Positions 11,759-20,037 of a DNA stretch of 64,000 nucleotides are shown here, one piece after another; positions within the stretch are counted from its first letter, which is position 1, and every line of letters begins with the position of its first letter. The notes beneath the pieces were generated by a model. The model was not told the DNA's origin, searched no databases, and saw only the letters and a list, made by a program, of their open reading frames with translations. The position numbers were made by a program, and so were the translations under genes. The DNA is from Ciceribacter lividus (GTDB lineage: Bacteria > Pseudomonadota > Alphaproteobacteria > Rhizobiales > Rhizobiaceae). Location of the stretch: NCBI RefSeq assembly GCF_003337715.1, contig NZ_QPIX01000016.1:28812-92811 (forward strand), in the 5' to 3' direction.

Positions 11759-12786
11759 GCGGCAAGCACCACGGCCGTCTGCGGATCGATGATCACGCCG
11801 ACCTCCTGTCCGACGCTGACCGCCGGCCGCTCGCGTGGCGTCGAGACGGCGATGAGTTCGGTGCCGCGGACGTCCACGAAGGTCTCGATGGTGCCGCCGA
11901 GATCGCGGATAAAGGTGACGCGGCCGGAAAGCCGGCCAGCACCCGGCGCCGACAAATGGATGTCCTCCGGACGGACGGAGAGGCTGCAGGCGGTCTGGCC
12001 CGGCGCGGCAATGCCTTCGACCGGCTGGCCGAGGACGAGCGTGCGACCGCCGTCGACCGTGAGCGGCAAGAGATTGGTCGAGCCGATGAAATCGGCGACG
12101 AAGCGGTCCGCCGGCTTCCGGTAGATCTCGATCGGGCTCGCGGCCTGGCGGATCTTGCCGCCGTTCATCACCACCACGGTGTCGGCCATGGTCATCGCCT
12201 CGCGCTGGTCGTGGGTGACGACGATGGTGGTGATGCCGAGCTGTTGCTGCAGCTTGCGCAGTTCGACCTGCATCGCCTCGCGCAGCTTGGCATCGAGCGC
12301 CGAAAGCGGCTCGTCGAGCAGGAAGAGTTTTGGCGAGATCGCCAGCGCCCGGGCGATCGCCACACGCTGGCGCTGGCCGCCGGAAAGCTTGTTCACCGGC
12401 CTGTCGGCATAGCCCGGCAGGTGGATCAGCGACAGGAGTTCCTCGACCCGCCTCGCCTGCGCCTCGCGGGCGACGCCGCGGATCCTGAGCGGATAGGCGA
12501 TGTTCTCGCCGACGGTCAGGTGCGGAAAGAGCGCCAGCGACTGGAACACCATGCCAAGATTGCGCTTGTGAGTGGGAACGCGAGTGATGTCCTCGCCGTC
12601 GAGCACGATCGCACCGCTCGTCGGCGTGTCGAGCCCGGCAATCATCCGGAGCAAGGTCGTCTTGCCGCAGCCGGATGGCCCGAGCATGCAGACGAATGTT
12701 CCGTGCGGAACGGTGAGCGCCACATCGTCCACGGCCGTGAAGGGGCCGAATTGCTTGGTGACACCGTTGAGAGATAGTCCGGACAT
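11755..12786 (-). CDS. ABC transporter ATP-binding protein, spermidine/putrescine type (PotA-like)
   Basis: Cytoplasmic ATPase of 343 residues. Walker A GPSGCGKT is at residues 36-43, the signature is LSGGQRQRVAIARAL, and Walker B is LFLLDEPLSALDAKLR. The extra C-terminal part of about 100 residues is a TOBE domain, typical of PotA and MalK relatives. The start at 12786 (MSGLSLNGVTKQF) is five bases from a GGAG ribosome-binding site; the ATG one codon earlier is also possible. It is separated from the binding-protein gene upstream by a RIME-like element. Confidence 0.92.
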   Translation of the reverse strand: MSGLSLNGVTKQFGPFTAVDDVALTVPHGTFVCMLGPSGCGKTTLLRMIAGLDTPTSGAIVLDGEDITRVPTHKRNLGMVFQSLALFPHLTVGENIAYPLRIRGVAREAQARRVEELLSLIHLPGYADRPVNKLSGGQRQRVAIARALAISPKLFLLDEPLSALDAKLREAMQVELRKLQQQLGITTIVVTHDQREAMTMADTVVVMNGGKIRQAASPIEIYRKPADRFVADFIGSTNLLPLTVDGGRTLVLGQPVEGIAAPGQTACSLSVRPEDIHLSAPGAGRLSGRVTFIRDLGGTIETFVDVRGTELIAVSTPRERPAVSVGQEVGVIIDPQTAVVLAA

Positions 12787-12910
12787 CATGTCTCCGAAGT
12801 CAAATAAGGTCTGGGCACATGGCCCTTCCGCCACGGGATATCATTGCGCTGGCGAATTGTGTCGCAATCCGGTGGCACGCTCAAGCAGAAGACTCTGATC
12901 GAGGCGACAG

Positions 12911-13027
12911 CCCCTCATCCGCCCTGCCGGGCACCTTCTCCCCGCAGGCGGGGAGAAGGAAAGGAGCGGCACTCGGCACTCCAGCCTCCCCTCGCCCCGC
13001 TTGCGGGGAGAGGGTCAGGGTGAGGGG
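12911..13027. repeat. RIME-like rhizobial intergenic palindromic element
   Basis: Second copy of the element seen at 7445-7565, in opposite orientation. It begins with CCCCTCATCCGCCCTGCCGG, then the palindrome CCTTCTCCCCGCAGGCGGGGAGAAGG at about 12934-12959, and ends with CTCGCCCCGCTTGCGGGGAG and GGGTCAGGGTGAGGGGC. It lies inside the minus-strand operon, between the binding-protein gene and the ATPase gene, where it would fold into hairpins in the message and could set relative levels of the two. Confidence 0.87.
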
Positions 13028-13059
13028 CAGTCTTGTTGACAGCCGTAGCTCCCGCCAAG

Positions 13060-14148
13060 TCAGCCGACGATCAGTTCGGTCCACTTCTGGTTCAGCCAGT
13101 CCGACTTGGTCTGGTAGAGGTCATAACGCGGGATGACCGGATCGATGTCCGAGGAGACCGCGGCGAATTCCTCCGCCGTCAGGTCGAGCAGGTCGCGCTT
13201 GACCGTCGGCGCGGTACCGACCTTGCGCGACAGCGTCGCCTGGATCGAGGGCTGGCACATGTAGTCGATGAAGACATGGGCCTCATCCGACTTTTCGGAA
13301 GCCCGCGACAGCGCCCAGCAGCCGGAATCGAGAATGCCGCCTTCCTTCGGGAAGGTGGAGCGGACCGGATGGCCTTCCGAAGCGGCAAGCCCCGTCACGT
13401 CGTGATAGTACTGCCCCATCGGGATCTCGCCCGACTTCAGCGCCTGCTCGAACTGCGCCTCGTCACGATACCACAGGCGGACGTTCGGCTTCACCTCGGC
13501 GAGCTTGTCGAACACCTTCAGGATGCCTTCCTCGGTGTCGAGCGCGTTGGTGCCGCCGAAATAGGTTTTCGCCGTCACCTCCAGCAGGAAGGAGTTGGAC
13601 ACGAGCGCGAGCAGGCCGAGCTTGTCCTCGTTCGCCGGATCCCAGAGGGCCGCCCAGGAGGTCGGCGCCTCCTTGTAGACGTCCGTGTTGGTGACCTGCG
13701 TGATGTACCAGGCGACGGCACCGAGGCCAGCGACCCGGCCGTCCGGATACTTGTTGACGAAGTGGTCGACGAGGTTCGAGACGTTCTTGATCTTGCCGAG
13801 ATCAAGCGGCGCCCAGAGATCGGTCGCCTGACCTTTCAGCATCGCGACCTGCGACATCATCGAGACGTCGGCGGGCGCCTGGCCCGCCTTGGCGGCCTGC
13901 TCGAGCTGCACGAGCCAGGCTTCCCCGGTCGGCTCGGCGACGGATTCGATTGCGATACCGGTCGCCTTGGTGAAATCCGGGAAGATGTTCTTGTCGAAGG
14001 AGTCCTTGAAGTAGCCGCCGTAGACGCCGACCTTCAGCGACTTGTCCTGGGCCTTGAGGATGGAGGGCATCGCAAGCATGCCCGCACCGGCGATCGAGCC
14101 GGCCAGCACGCCGCGGCGGCTGATCGAAGTCTGCAGAAATTTCGTCAT
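13060..14148 (-). CDS. Extracellular solute-binding protein, spermidine/putrescine type (PotD/F-like)
   Basis: Periplasmic binding protein of 362 residues. The N-terminus MTKFLQTSISRRGVLAGSIA carries a twin-arginine motif (SRRGVL), so Tat export of a folded protein is predicted, with cleavage near ILKAQDK. The body matches the PotD/PotF-like family (type II fold), seen in DKNIFPDFTKATGI. The start at 14148 follows an AAGGGA ribosome-binding site. It lies between the agmatinase-family gene (upstream) and the ATPase gene (downstream), so the ligand is probably a polyamine, guanidino compound or opine; this is inferred from context. Confidence 0.9.
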   Translation of the reverse strand: MTKFLQTSISRRGVLAGSIAGAGMLAMPSILKAQDKSLKVGVYGGYFKDSFDKNIFPDFTKATGIAIESVAEPTGEAWLVQLEQAAKAGQAPADVSMMSQVAMLKGQATDLWAPLDLGKIKNVSNLVDHFVNKYPDGRVAGLGAVAWYITQVTNTDVYKEAPTSWAALWDPANEDKLGLLALVSNSFLLEVTAKTYFGGTNALDTEEGILKVFDKLAEVKPNVRLWYRDEAQFEQALKSGEIPMGQYYHDVTGLAASEGHPVRSTFPKEGGILDSGCWALSRASEKSDEAHVFIDYMCQPSIQATLSRKVGTAPTVKRDLLDLTAEEFAAVSSDIDPVIPRYDLYQTKSDWLNQKWTELIVG

Positions 14149-14242
14149 GGCTTTGTTCCCTTTATGTGGCTCTTGGTTGTCATCACTCAGTTGAAGCCGG
14201 GATGCGTTTTCGCGCAAGCCCGCCTGGTTTCCTGCTTTCGGC

Positions 14243-15298
14243 TCAGCGCCTCACGACGGCCGGGCTGAAGACCATCAGGCTCAGGATTTCGAAGAGAACC
14301 TGCGCCCCGGCATGGGCGGTGTTGTGGGTCGCATCGTATTGCGGCGCCACTTCCACCACGTCGCCGCCGACGAGGTTCATTCCCTTCAGCCCGCGAATGA
14401 GTTCGAGCACCTCGCGCGAGGTGAGCCCGCCGACCTCGGGCGTGCCCGTTCCCGGGGCGATCGAGGGATCGAGGCTGTCGATGTCGAAGGAGAGATAGGT
14501 CGGGCCGTCGCCGATGATCTTCCTGGTCTTCTCGATGATCGCCGGCATGCCGAGGCCGGTGATCTCTTCGGCATGGATCACGGTCATCCCGGACTCGTAG
14601 GAGAACTCCCAGAGATACTCCGCCGAGCCGCGGATGCCGATCTGGATCGTGCGGGTCGGATCGAGCGTGCCGTCGAGAACCGCGTTGCGGAACGGGCCGC
14701 CGTGATGGAACTTCGACTGGTCGAACGGCCCGCCGGTATCGCAATGGGCGTCGATGTGCACGAGCCCGACCGGACCGTGCTTGCGGGCGATGGGCTTCAG
14801 GATCGACTGGGTGATCGAATGATCGCCGCCGACCGAGAGCGGCAGCACGCCGGCGTCGACGATCTTCGAGAGATAGCGTTCGATGTCCTCGTGGCTGAGC
14901 TCCAGCCGGTAGCGGCTGGAAAACGGCACGTCGCCGATGTCCGCCACCTTGAGGTCGAAGACCGGCGCGCAATCGAGCACGTGGTTGTAGGGACCGATGC
15001 GGTCGATGCTGCGCAGGGCCCGGGGCCCGAACCGCGATCCCGGCCGGTTGGTGACGCCGAGATCCATCGGCACGCCGACGATCGCCACCTGCAGGTCGCC
15101 GAAATCCGGGGCCTGCGGGTCGACCTGTCGATGCGGGGCGCTGAGGAAGGTCGGCACGCCGGCATAGGGAGCCGCGCGGGTGCCGTTCGAAAAGATCTTC
15201 GCGCCGACTTTGGCGAACTTCGGATCGAAAATCTCGCCGGCTCCGTCGCCACCGTATTTCGCCCTGAGCGCCTCGAGTTTCGCCGGATCCCACGCCAT
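14243..15298 (-). CDS. speB: Arginase/agmatinase-family ureohydrolase
   Basis: Manganese ureohydrolase of 351 residues that would cleave a guanidino group to urea and an amine (agmatine to putrescine, or guanidinobutyrate to GABA). All six metal ligands are present: His160 in GGDHS; Asp183, His185 and Asp187 in HIDAHCD; Asp272 and Asp274 in SFDIDSLDP. The start at 15298 (MAWDPAKL) has AAGGA upstream. It is the first gene of the operon with the polyamine-type ABC transporter and is divergent from a LysR gene, so it probably acts on the imported compound. Agmatinase, guanidinobutyrase and guanidinopropionase cannot be told apart by motif alone, so the symbol is a family label. Confidence 0.88.
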   Translation of the reverse strand: MAWDPAKLEALRAKYGGDGAGEIFDPKFAKVGAKIFSNGTRAAPYAGVPTFLSAPHRQVDPQAPDFGDLQVAIVGVPMDLGVTNRPGSRFGPRALRSIDRIGPYNHVLDCAPVFDLKVADIGDVPFSSRYRLELSHEDIERYLSKIVDAGVLPLSVGGDHSITQSILKPIARKHGPVGLVHIDAHCDTGGPFDQSKFHHGGPFRNAVLDGTLDPTRTIQIGIRGSAEYLWEFSYESGMTVIHAEEITGLGMPAIIEKTRKIIGDGPTYLSFDIDSLDPSIAPGTGTPEVGGLTSREVLELIRGLKGMNLVGGDVVEVAPQYDATHNTAHAGAQVLFEILSLMVFSPAVVRR

Positions 15299-15478
15299 CT
15301 CGTCGTTCCTTTCCTCGCCGTTTCGAAAGCGGGTCCGCGGCCTGGCCACGATATGACTTTCAAAAGGGCATTCTTCGGCCCTGCCTCAATGTTGAGCATT
15401 ATCCCTACAAAAGGGATGGAAATGCAATTGACGATGTAATAGCAATCCATGTGAGAAAAATTCACAAGCATCGAGCCC
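15299..15478. promoter_or_regulatory. Divergent control region, agmatinase-family operon / LysR gene
   Basis: 180-base gap between divergent starts. It contains the inverted repeat ATCCCT-N5-AGGGAT at 15401-15417 and, to its right, an ATTG...CAAT symmetry at about 15424-15453. These are candidate LysR operators placed centrally between the two genes. The assignment is by position and symmetry only. Confidence 0.45.
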
Positions 15479-16519
15479 ATGACCGCGCGCCTGCCACCGC
15501 TCAATCCGCTCCGCGCCTTCGAGGCCGCCGCAAGGCTCGGCTCGATTTCCGCCGCCGCCCGCGAACTGAAGGTGACCCACGGCGCGGTCAGCCACCAGAT
15601 CAGGACGCTCGAGGAAAGCCTGAAGGCGAGCCTGTTCGAACGCGGCGGCAACAGGCTCAAGCTGACGCCGCAGGGCGCGCTGCTGCTGCCGGCCGTCTCC
15701 TCCGCCTTCGAAGGCATTGCCGCCGCGACCGCTCTGGTCAACCGTCCCTCGACCAGCGGCAACCTGCGCGTCTCGTGCGTCCCCGCCCTGCTCTCGCTCT
15801 GGCTGATCCCGCGCATGGGCTCATTCAGCGAGCAGTATCCGGAGATCAGCCTGACGCTCACCTCCAGCAACGACGCCGCGCTCGTGCAATCGCCGGAGAT
15901 CGACGTCGCCATCCTCTACGGGCCGGGCGGCTGGCGTGACTGCTGGGCGCGGCTGTGGAGCAGCCTTGAACTCTTCCCCGTTGCGAGCCCGACCCTTCTC
16001 AACAGCCGGCCTCTGCGCTCAGTCCGCGATCTGCGCGACCACGTCCTGCTGCACGGCGACGACGGACGTGAGTGGAACACCTGGCTTGCCGCCGCCGATC
16101 AGCTCGACATGCCGCGGCTCAGGGAACACTTCATGAGCGACGCGAGGCTCTCCACGGAAGCAGCCCGTCATGGCCAGGGCATCGCGCTCGGCGACAATAT
16201 CACTGCGAGCAGTCTCATCGCCTCGGGCGAACTCGTTATCCCGTTCGACCTCTCGGTTCCGGCCTCCGACGCCTTCTACGTCACCTGCCGCAACGAGGTG
16301 CGTTCGGCCCCGATCGCCAAGGTCTTCATCGACTGGATGTTCTCGACCATCGAAAGCGAGCGGCTCTCCCGCCCGAGCACCTCGGCCCGCCACCTCATCC
16401 GCAGCCGCGCGCCGCGTGCCGCGCCCGCGCAATCCGATCCGCTCGGCACGTTTTCAACGCGGTCCCACCCGCGCGCCGCACTTGCCACCAAGCCCCGCCG
16501 CAAGAGCGAGAAGCGATAA
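15479..16519 (+). CDS. LysR-family transcriptional regulator (GcvA-like)
   Basis: 346-residue regulator. The N-terminal HTH reads LPPLNPLRAFEAAARLGSIS and continues with a VTHGAVSHQIRTLEE recognition helix, the form seen in the GcvA subgroup. The effector domain spans residues 90-300. The C-terminal 45 residues are a basic, proline- and serine-rich tail (many Arg, Pro, Ala) not usual for the family. It is divergent from the agmatinase-family gene and 23 bases upstream of an aminotransferase on the same strand, so it probably controls both transcripts. Confidence 0.88.
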   Translation: MTARLPPLNPLRAFEAAARLGSISAAARELKVTHGAVSHQIRTLEESLKASLFERGGNRLKLTPQGALLLPAVSSAFEGIAAATALVNRPSTSGNLRVSCVPALLSLWLIPRMGSFSEQYPEISLTLTSSNDAALVQSPEIDVAILYGPGGWRDCWARLWSSLELFPVASPTLLNSRPLRSVRDLRDHVLLHGDDGREWNTWLAAADQLDMPRLREHFMSDARLSTEAARHGQGIALGDNITASSLIASGELVIPFDLSVPASDAFYVTCRNEVRSAPIAKVFIDWMFSTIESERLSRPSTSARHLIRSRAPRAAPAQSDPLGTFSTRSHPRAALATKPRRKSEKR

Positions 16520-16542
16520 GCAAACTGGAAAGACGACGAACC

Positions 16543-17718
16543 ATGCCCTCTGCCTCCTTCAATCCGCTCGTATTCCGGCTGTCGCCACCACCGGTTCCCT
16601 CGGTCTTCGCCTGGGGTCGCGCCTATGACGGTGCATCGGGACCGCTGATCGACCTCTCGCAGGCCGTCCCCGGCTATCCGCCGCATCCCGACATGCTCGC
16701 CTGGCTTGGCGAGGCTGCGGCCTCGAAGGCCTGCGCCGGCTACGGGCCGATCGAGGGCGAGGATGCGCTGCGCGATGCCTATGCCGCGGAGATGGCTGAA
16801 ATCTATGGCGCGCCCGTCACCGCCGCGAATATCCATATCACCTCCGGCTGCAACCAGGCCTTCATGGCGGCCGTGATGGCAATCGCCGGCGCCGGCGACC
16901 GGGTGGCGCTGACCGACCCCTTCTATTTCAATCAGGAGACGACACTGGCGATGCTCGGCATCGGTTGTGAACTGCTGCCGCTCGACGCCGCCGACGGCTT
17001 CGTGCCGCGCCTGGAACGAGTCCGCGAGGTCCTCGCCCGGGGCGTGAAGGCGATCGCCCTCGTCACCCCGAACAACCCGACCGGCGCCGTCTATCCCGGC
17101 CCACTGCTAAAAGACATCTTCGAACTCTGCCGTGCGGCCGGCGCCTGGCTCATTCTCGACGAGACCTATCGAGATTTCCTGCCGGCGGGTGAACGGCCGC
17201 ACGACCTGCTGTCGGTGGCGGGATGGGAAGAAAACCTCATCCTTCTCTATTCCTTCTCGAAGTCGTTCTGCATCCCCGGCCACCGGCTCGGCGCCGTCAC
17301 CGCCGGCGAACGCACGGTCGCCGAGATCGCCAAGGTCATGGACAATTTGCAGATCTGCGCGTCACGCGCGCCGCAGGTCGCCGTCGCGAGAGCAATTCCG
17401 GCACTGAAGCAATGGAGAGACGCCAACCGCGCAGAAATCCTCGCCCGCGCAGACGCGCTCCGCGCCGTCATGGCAGGCCTTCCCGCATGGAAGATGGACT
17501 CGCTCGGCGCCTATTTCGCCTTCATCCGCCACCCCTTCGGCGATCTGACATCCGCCGAGGTGGCGGAAATGCTCGCCAGGAAGGCCGGTGTGCTGTGCCT
17601 GCCGGGCGCCTATTTCGGCGAGCGTCAGGGGGCATACCTGCGTTTCGCCTTCGCCAATGCCAACGCCCCAACCATCGCGACGCTAGCGAACAGGCTCGGC
17701 GGCTTCACTCCCACCTGA
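16543..17718 (+). CDS. PLP-dependent aminotransferase, class I/II
   Basis: Fold-type I aminotransferase of 391 residues. The PLP environment is readable: TSGCNQAF (phosphate-binding), VTPNNPTGAVYP with the conserved Asn, LDETYRDF with the Asp that contacts the pyridine nitrogen, and SFSKSFCIPGHRLG with the Schiff-base Lys. The start at 16543 (MPSASFNPLVF) fits the family length; the earlier open frame overlaps the LysR gene out of phase. It probably transaminates an amine or amino acid derived from the compound handled by the neighbouring transporter and hydrolase. The substrate is unknown. Confidence 0.88.
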   Translation: MPSASFNPLVFRLSPPPVPSVFAWGRAYDGASGPLIDLSQAVPGYPPHPDMLAWLGEAAASKACAGYGPIEGEDALRDAYAAEMAEIYGAPVTAANIHITSGCNQAFMAAVMAIAGAGDRVALTDPFYFNQETTLAMLGIGCELLPLDAADGFVPRLERVREVLARGVKAIALVTPNNPTGAVYPGPLLKDIFELCRAAGAWLILDETYRDFLPAGERPHDLLSVAGWEENLILLYSFSKSFCIPGHRLGAVTAGERTVAEIAKVMDNLQICASRAPQVAVARAIPALKQWRDANRAEILARADALRAVMAGLPAWKMDSLGAYFAFIRHPFGDLTSAEVAEMLARKAGVLCLPGAYFGERQGAYLRFAFANANAPTIATLANRLGGFTPT

Positions 17719-17726
17719 CGCCGCCG

Positions 17727-18677
17727 CTATCGGTTGCCGGACCACCGGGGGGTGGCGTGGAGCTCCTGCATGACGAGATCGCGCAGCCGCGCCGCCACCG
17801 GCGTCATCTGCGTCCGCTTGACCGTCAGGAGGTGGTAGGGCGCCACCACGATCGGCACGCGGATGTCGAGCTTGCAGAGGCCGGTACCGGTGCTGCCGCA
17901 CAGGAGGTCGGACACCTCCCGCGACATGGGCGCGATGGCGTTCGAGGACGCAAGCATGGCGATCATCACCAGCAGCGAGGTCGTGTTGACGATGTTGGAG
18001 GGAATCTGCACGCCGGATTCGATGAACATCGCTTCCACCGCCTGCCGCACCGGCGCGCCCGGCGCCTGCATCACCCATGCGAAATGCACGATGTCGGCCG
18101 GCGACAGATCATTGGCGTAGGCCAGCGGATGGCTCTCGTGCACGAGGAGGTTCACCTCCTCCACGCGCGCGTCGAGAATGTCGAACTGACGCGCATCGAT
18201 CCCTGCCGGAATACGCCCGAGCGCGAAGTCGAGCTGGCCCGACAGGAGGTCGCCGATCAGGGCGTCGCTGGAGGCGACGTCGACATGGATGTCGGCTGCC
18301 GCCGCCTCCGCCTTGAGCGCCTGGATGGCGGGCACGATGAAGCCCACAGCCCCACCGGTGACGGCACCGGCACGCACGGTGCCGCGCAGGCCGCGCTTGA
18401 TCGCATCGACCTCGCGGATCGCCTCGTCCATCTCCTCCAGCAGTGTCCGCGCCCGCCGCGCGAGCGCGAGCCCCACCGCCGTCGGCTCCATGCCCTTCGG
18501 CGTGCGAACGAACACCGGCGCATCGATCAGCCGCTCGATGTCCCCAAGCATCCGCGAGGCAGCGGGCTGCGTGATCGACAGCGCCTGGGCAGCGAGACTG
18601 AGCTGCCCGCGCTCCGCGATCACGCGGATCAGGCTGAAATGCTTCGGTTGCAGGCGCTGAAAGTGGATTTCGGACAT
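17727..18677 (-). CDS. gbpR: LysR-family regulator of the chvE locus (GbpR-type)
   Basis: 316-residue LysR regulator. The HTH is at residues 12-60 (LIRVIAERGQLSLAAQALSI, then TQPAASRMLGDIERL). The gene is divergent from chvE with a 171-base gap; in Agrobacterium the regulator of the galactose-binding protein, GbpR, sits in this same place, activates chvE with certain sugars and represses itself. The name rests on that synteny plus family membership. Its 3' end meets the convergent aminotransferase eight bases away. Confidence 0.85.
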   Translation of the reverse strand: MSEIHFQRLQPKHFSLIRVIAERGQLSLAAQALSITQPAASRMLGDIERLIDAPVFVRTPKGMEPTAVGLALARRARTLLEEMDEAIREVDAIKRGLRGTVRAGAVTGGAVGFIVPAIQALKAEAAAADIHVDVASSDALIGDLLSGQLDFALGRIPAGIDARQFDILDARVEEVNLLVHESHPLAYANDLSPADIVHFAWVMQAPGAPVRQAVEAMFIESGVQIPSNIVNTTSLLVMIAMLASSNAIAPMSREVSDLLCGSTGTGLCKLDIRVPIVVAPYHLLTVKRTQMTPVAARLRDLVMQELHATPRWSGNR

Positions 18678-18848
18678 GAACTGTATATCAACTATGATAT
18701 GCAGAAAGTCAAAATAATCATTTGATCGATATATCGAGGGCGATAAAACTCGCCTCGGGAGCTGGGGGCTGCGAAGCCAGCCACCCGTTCTTGTTTCAGC
18801 GGCGCCAGGAGGGGCTTGGCGCCGTACGGTATGACCAGGGAGGTTACC
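18678..18848. promoter_or_regulatory. Divergent gbpR-chvE control region
   Basis: Holds two symmetric elements: ATATCA-ACTA-TGATAT at 18685-18700, only seven bases from the gbpR start codon, and the perfect palindrome TCGATATATCGA at 18726-18737. The first would place a bound regulator over the gbpR leader, consistent with autorepression; the second may be the chvE activation site. A GGGAGG ribosome-binding site for chvE lies at about 18838-18843. Function is inferred from symmetry and position. Confidence 0.5.
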
Positions 18849-19919
18849 ATGAAGAAACTCGGCGCACTGATTGCGTCTGTCGCAATCAGCATCGCATCCT
18901 TTACGTCCAACGTCTTTGCCGAAGACAAGGGCATGGTTGGTATCTCGATGCCGACCAAGACCTCGACCCGCTGGATCTCGGACGGCGAAACCATGGAGAA
19001 GCTGTTCAAGGAAGCCGGCTACAACCCGGACCTGCAGTTTGCCGACGACGATATCCCGAACCAGCTCGCCCAGATTGAGAACATGGTAACCAAGGGTGCC
19101 AAGGTTCTGGTCATTGCTGCGATCGACGGCACCACGCTCTCCGACATCCTGCAGAAGGCTGCCGATTCCGGCGTGAAGGTCATCGCGTATGACCGTCTGA
19201 TCCGTGACTCGGGCAACGTCGACTACTACGCCACCTTCGACAACTTCCAGGTCGGCGTTCTCCAGGCGACCAGCCTCGTTGACGGTCTCAAGGCGAAGTT
19301 CCCGGACACCAAGCCGTGGAACGTCGAACTCTTCGGCGGTTCTCCGGACGACAACAACGCCTTCTTCTTCTATGACGGCGCAATGTCGGTTCTGCAGCCC
19401 CTGATCGACAGCGGCGACATCGTCATCAAGTCCGGCCAGATGGGCATGGACCAGGTCGGCACCCTGCGTTGGGACGGCACCGTCGCCCAGGCTCGCATGG
19501 AAAACCTGCTCTCCTCGACCTACACCGAAGACAAGCTGAACGGCGCTCTGTCGCCCTACGACGGCCTGTCCATCGGCATCCTGTCGGCTCTCAAGGGCGT
19601 CGGCTACGGCTCCGGCGACCTGAAGATGCCGATCGTAACCGGTCAGGACGCAGAACTGCCTTCGATCAAGTCGATGCTCACCGATGAGCAGTATTCGACC
19701 GTCTTCAAGGACACGCGCGAACTCGCCAAGGTCGCCGTTTCGATGGTTGATGCCATCATGAGCGGCAAAACCCCGGAGATCAACGACGAGAAGACCTACA
19801 ACAACGGTGTCAAGGTCGTTCCGTCCTACCTGCTGAAGCCGGTCGCACTCGACAAGGCCAATGCCAAGGACGTCCTCGTCGGTGCCGGCTACTACACGGC
19901 CGAGCAGATCGACAACTAA
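18849..19919 (+). CDS. chvE: Periplasmic multiple-sugar-binding protein ChvE
   Basis: 356-residue periplasmic binding protein (type I fold) for aldoses such as galactose, arabinose and glucose. In Agrobacterium ChvE also hands sugar signals to the VirA kinase and to chemotaxis. The signal peptide [18 protein letters not shown] is cleaved after VFA at residue 24. Family-specific blocks are seen throughout: [55 protein letters not shown] and [13 protein letters not shown]. The start at 18849 has GGGAGG upstream. The gene uses more T-ending and fewer rare codons than its neighbours, as in highly expressed genes. It is followed by a hairpin and then by gguA and gguB. Confidence 0.96.
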   Translation: MKKLGALIASVAISIASFTSNVFAEDKGMVGISMPTKTSTRWISDGETMEKLFKEAGYNPDLQFADDDIPNQLAQIENMVTKGAKVLVIAAIDGTTLSDILQKAADSGVKVIAYDRLIRDSGNVDYYATFDNFQVGVLQATSLVDGLKAKFPDTKPWNVELFGGSPDDNNAFFFYDGAMSVLQPLIDSGDIVIKSGQMGMDQVGTLRWDGTVAQARMENLLSSTYTEDKLNGALSPYDGLSIGILSALKGVGYGSGDLKMPIVTGQDAELPSIKSMLTDEQYSTVFKDTRELAKVAVSMVDAIMSGKTPEINDEKTYNNGVKVVPSYLLKPVALDKANAKDVLVGAGYYTAEQIDN

Positions 19920-19934
19920 TCCTTGCGATCATGG

Positions 19935-19966
19935 CGGGTCCGCGACCTTTCGCGGACCCGTTTTTG
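19935..19966 (+). terminator. Intrinsic terminator/attenuator between chvE and gguA
   Basis: A perfect 10-base stem, CGGGTCCGCG at 19935-19944 and CGCGGACCCG at 19951-19960, with a 6-base loop, followed at once by five T residues. It lies 15 bases after the chvE stop and would end most transcripts there, letting only a fraction read on into gguA and gguB. Confidence 0.88.
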
Positions 19967-20037
19967 TATCATACGCGTTGAGGGAGCTTGCGCCGCCGGC
20001 TGTGCCTTGGTCGCCCGCCTGCGCTGGAATTCTGCAC

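Noticed and set aside
10107..11765. A 552-codon frame that would join both polyamine-type permeases
   Set aside because: Its first half reads the upstream permease out of frame; the real genes overlap by ATGA at 10904-10907, each with proper membrane segments and EAA loop.
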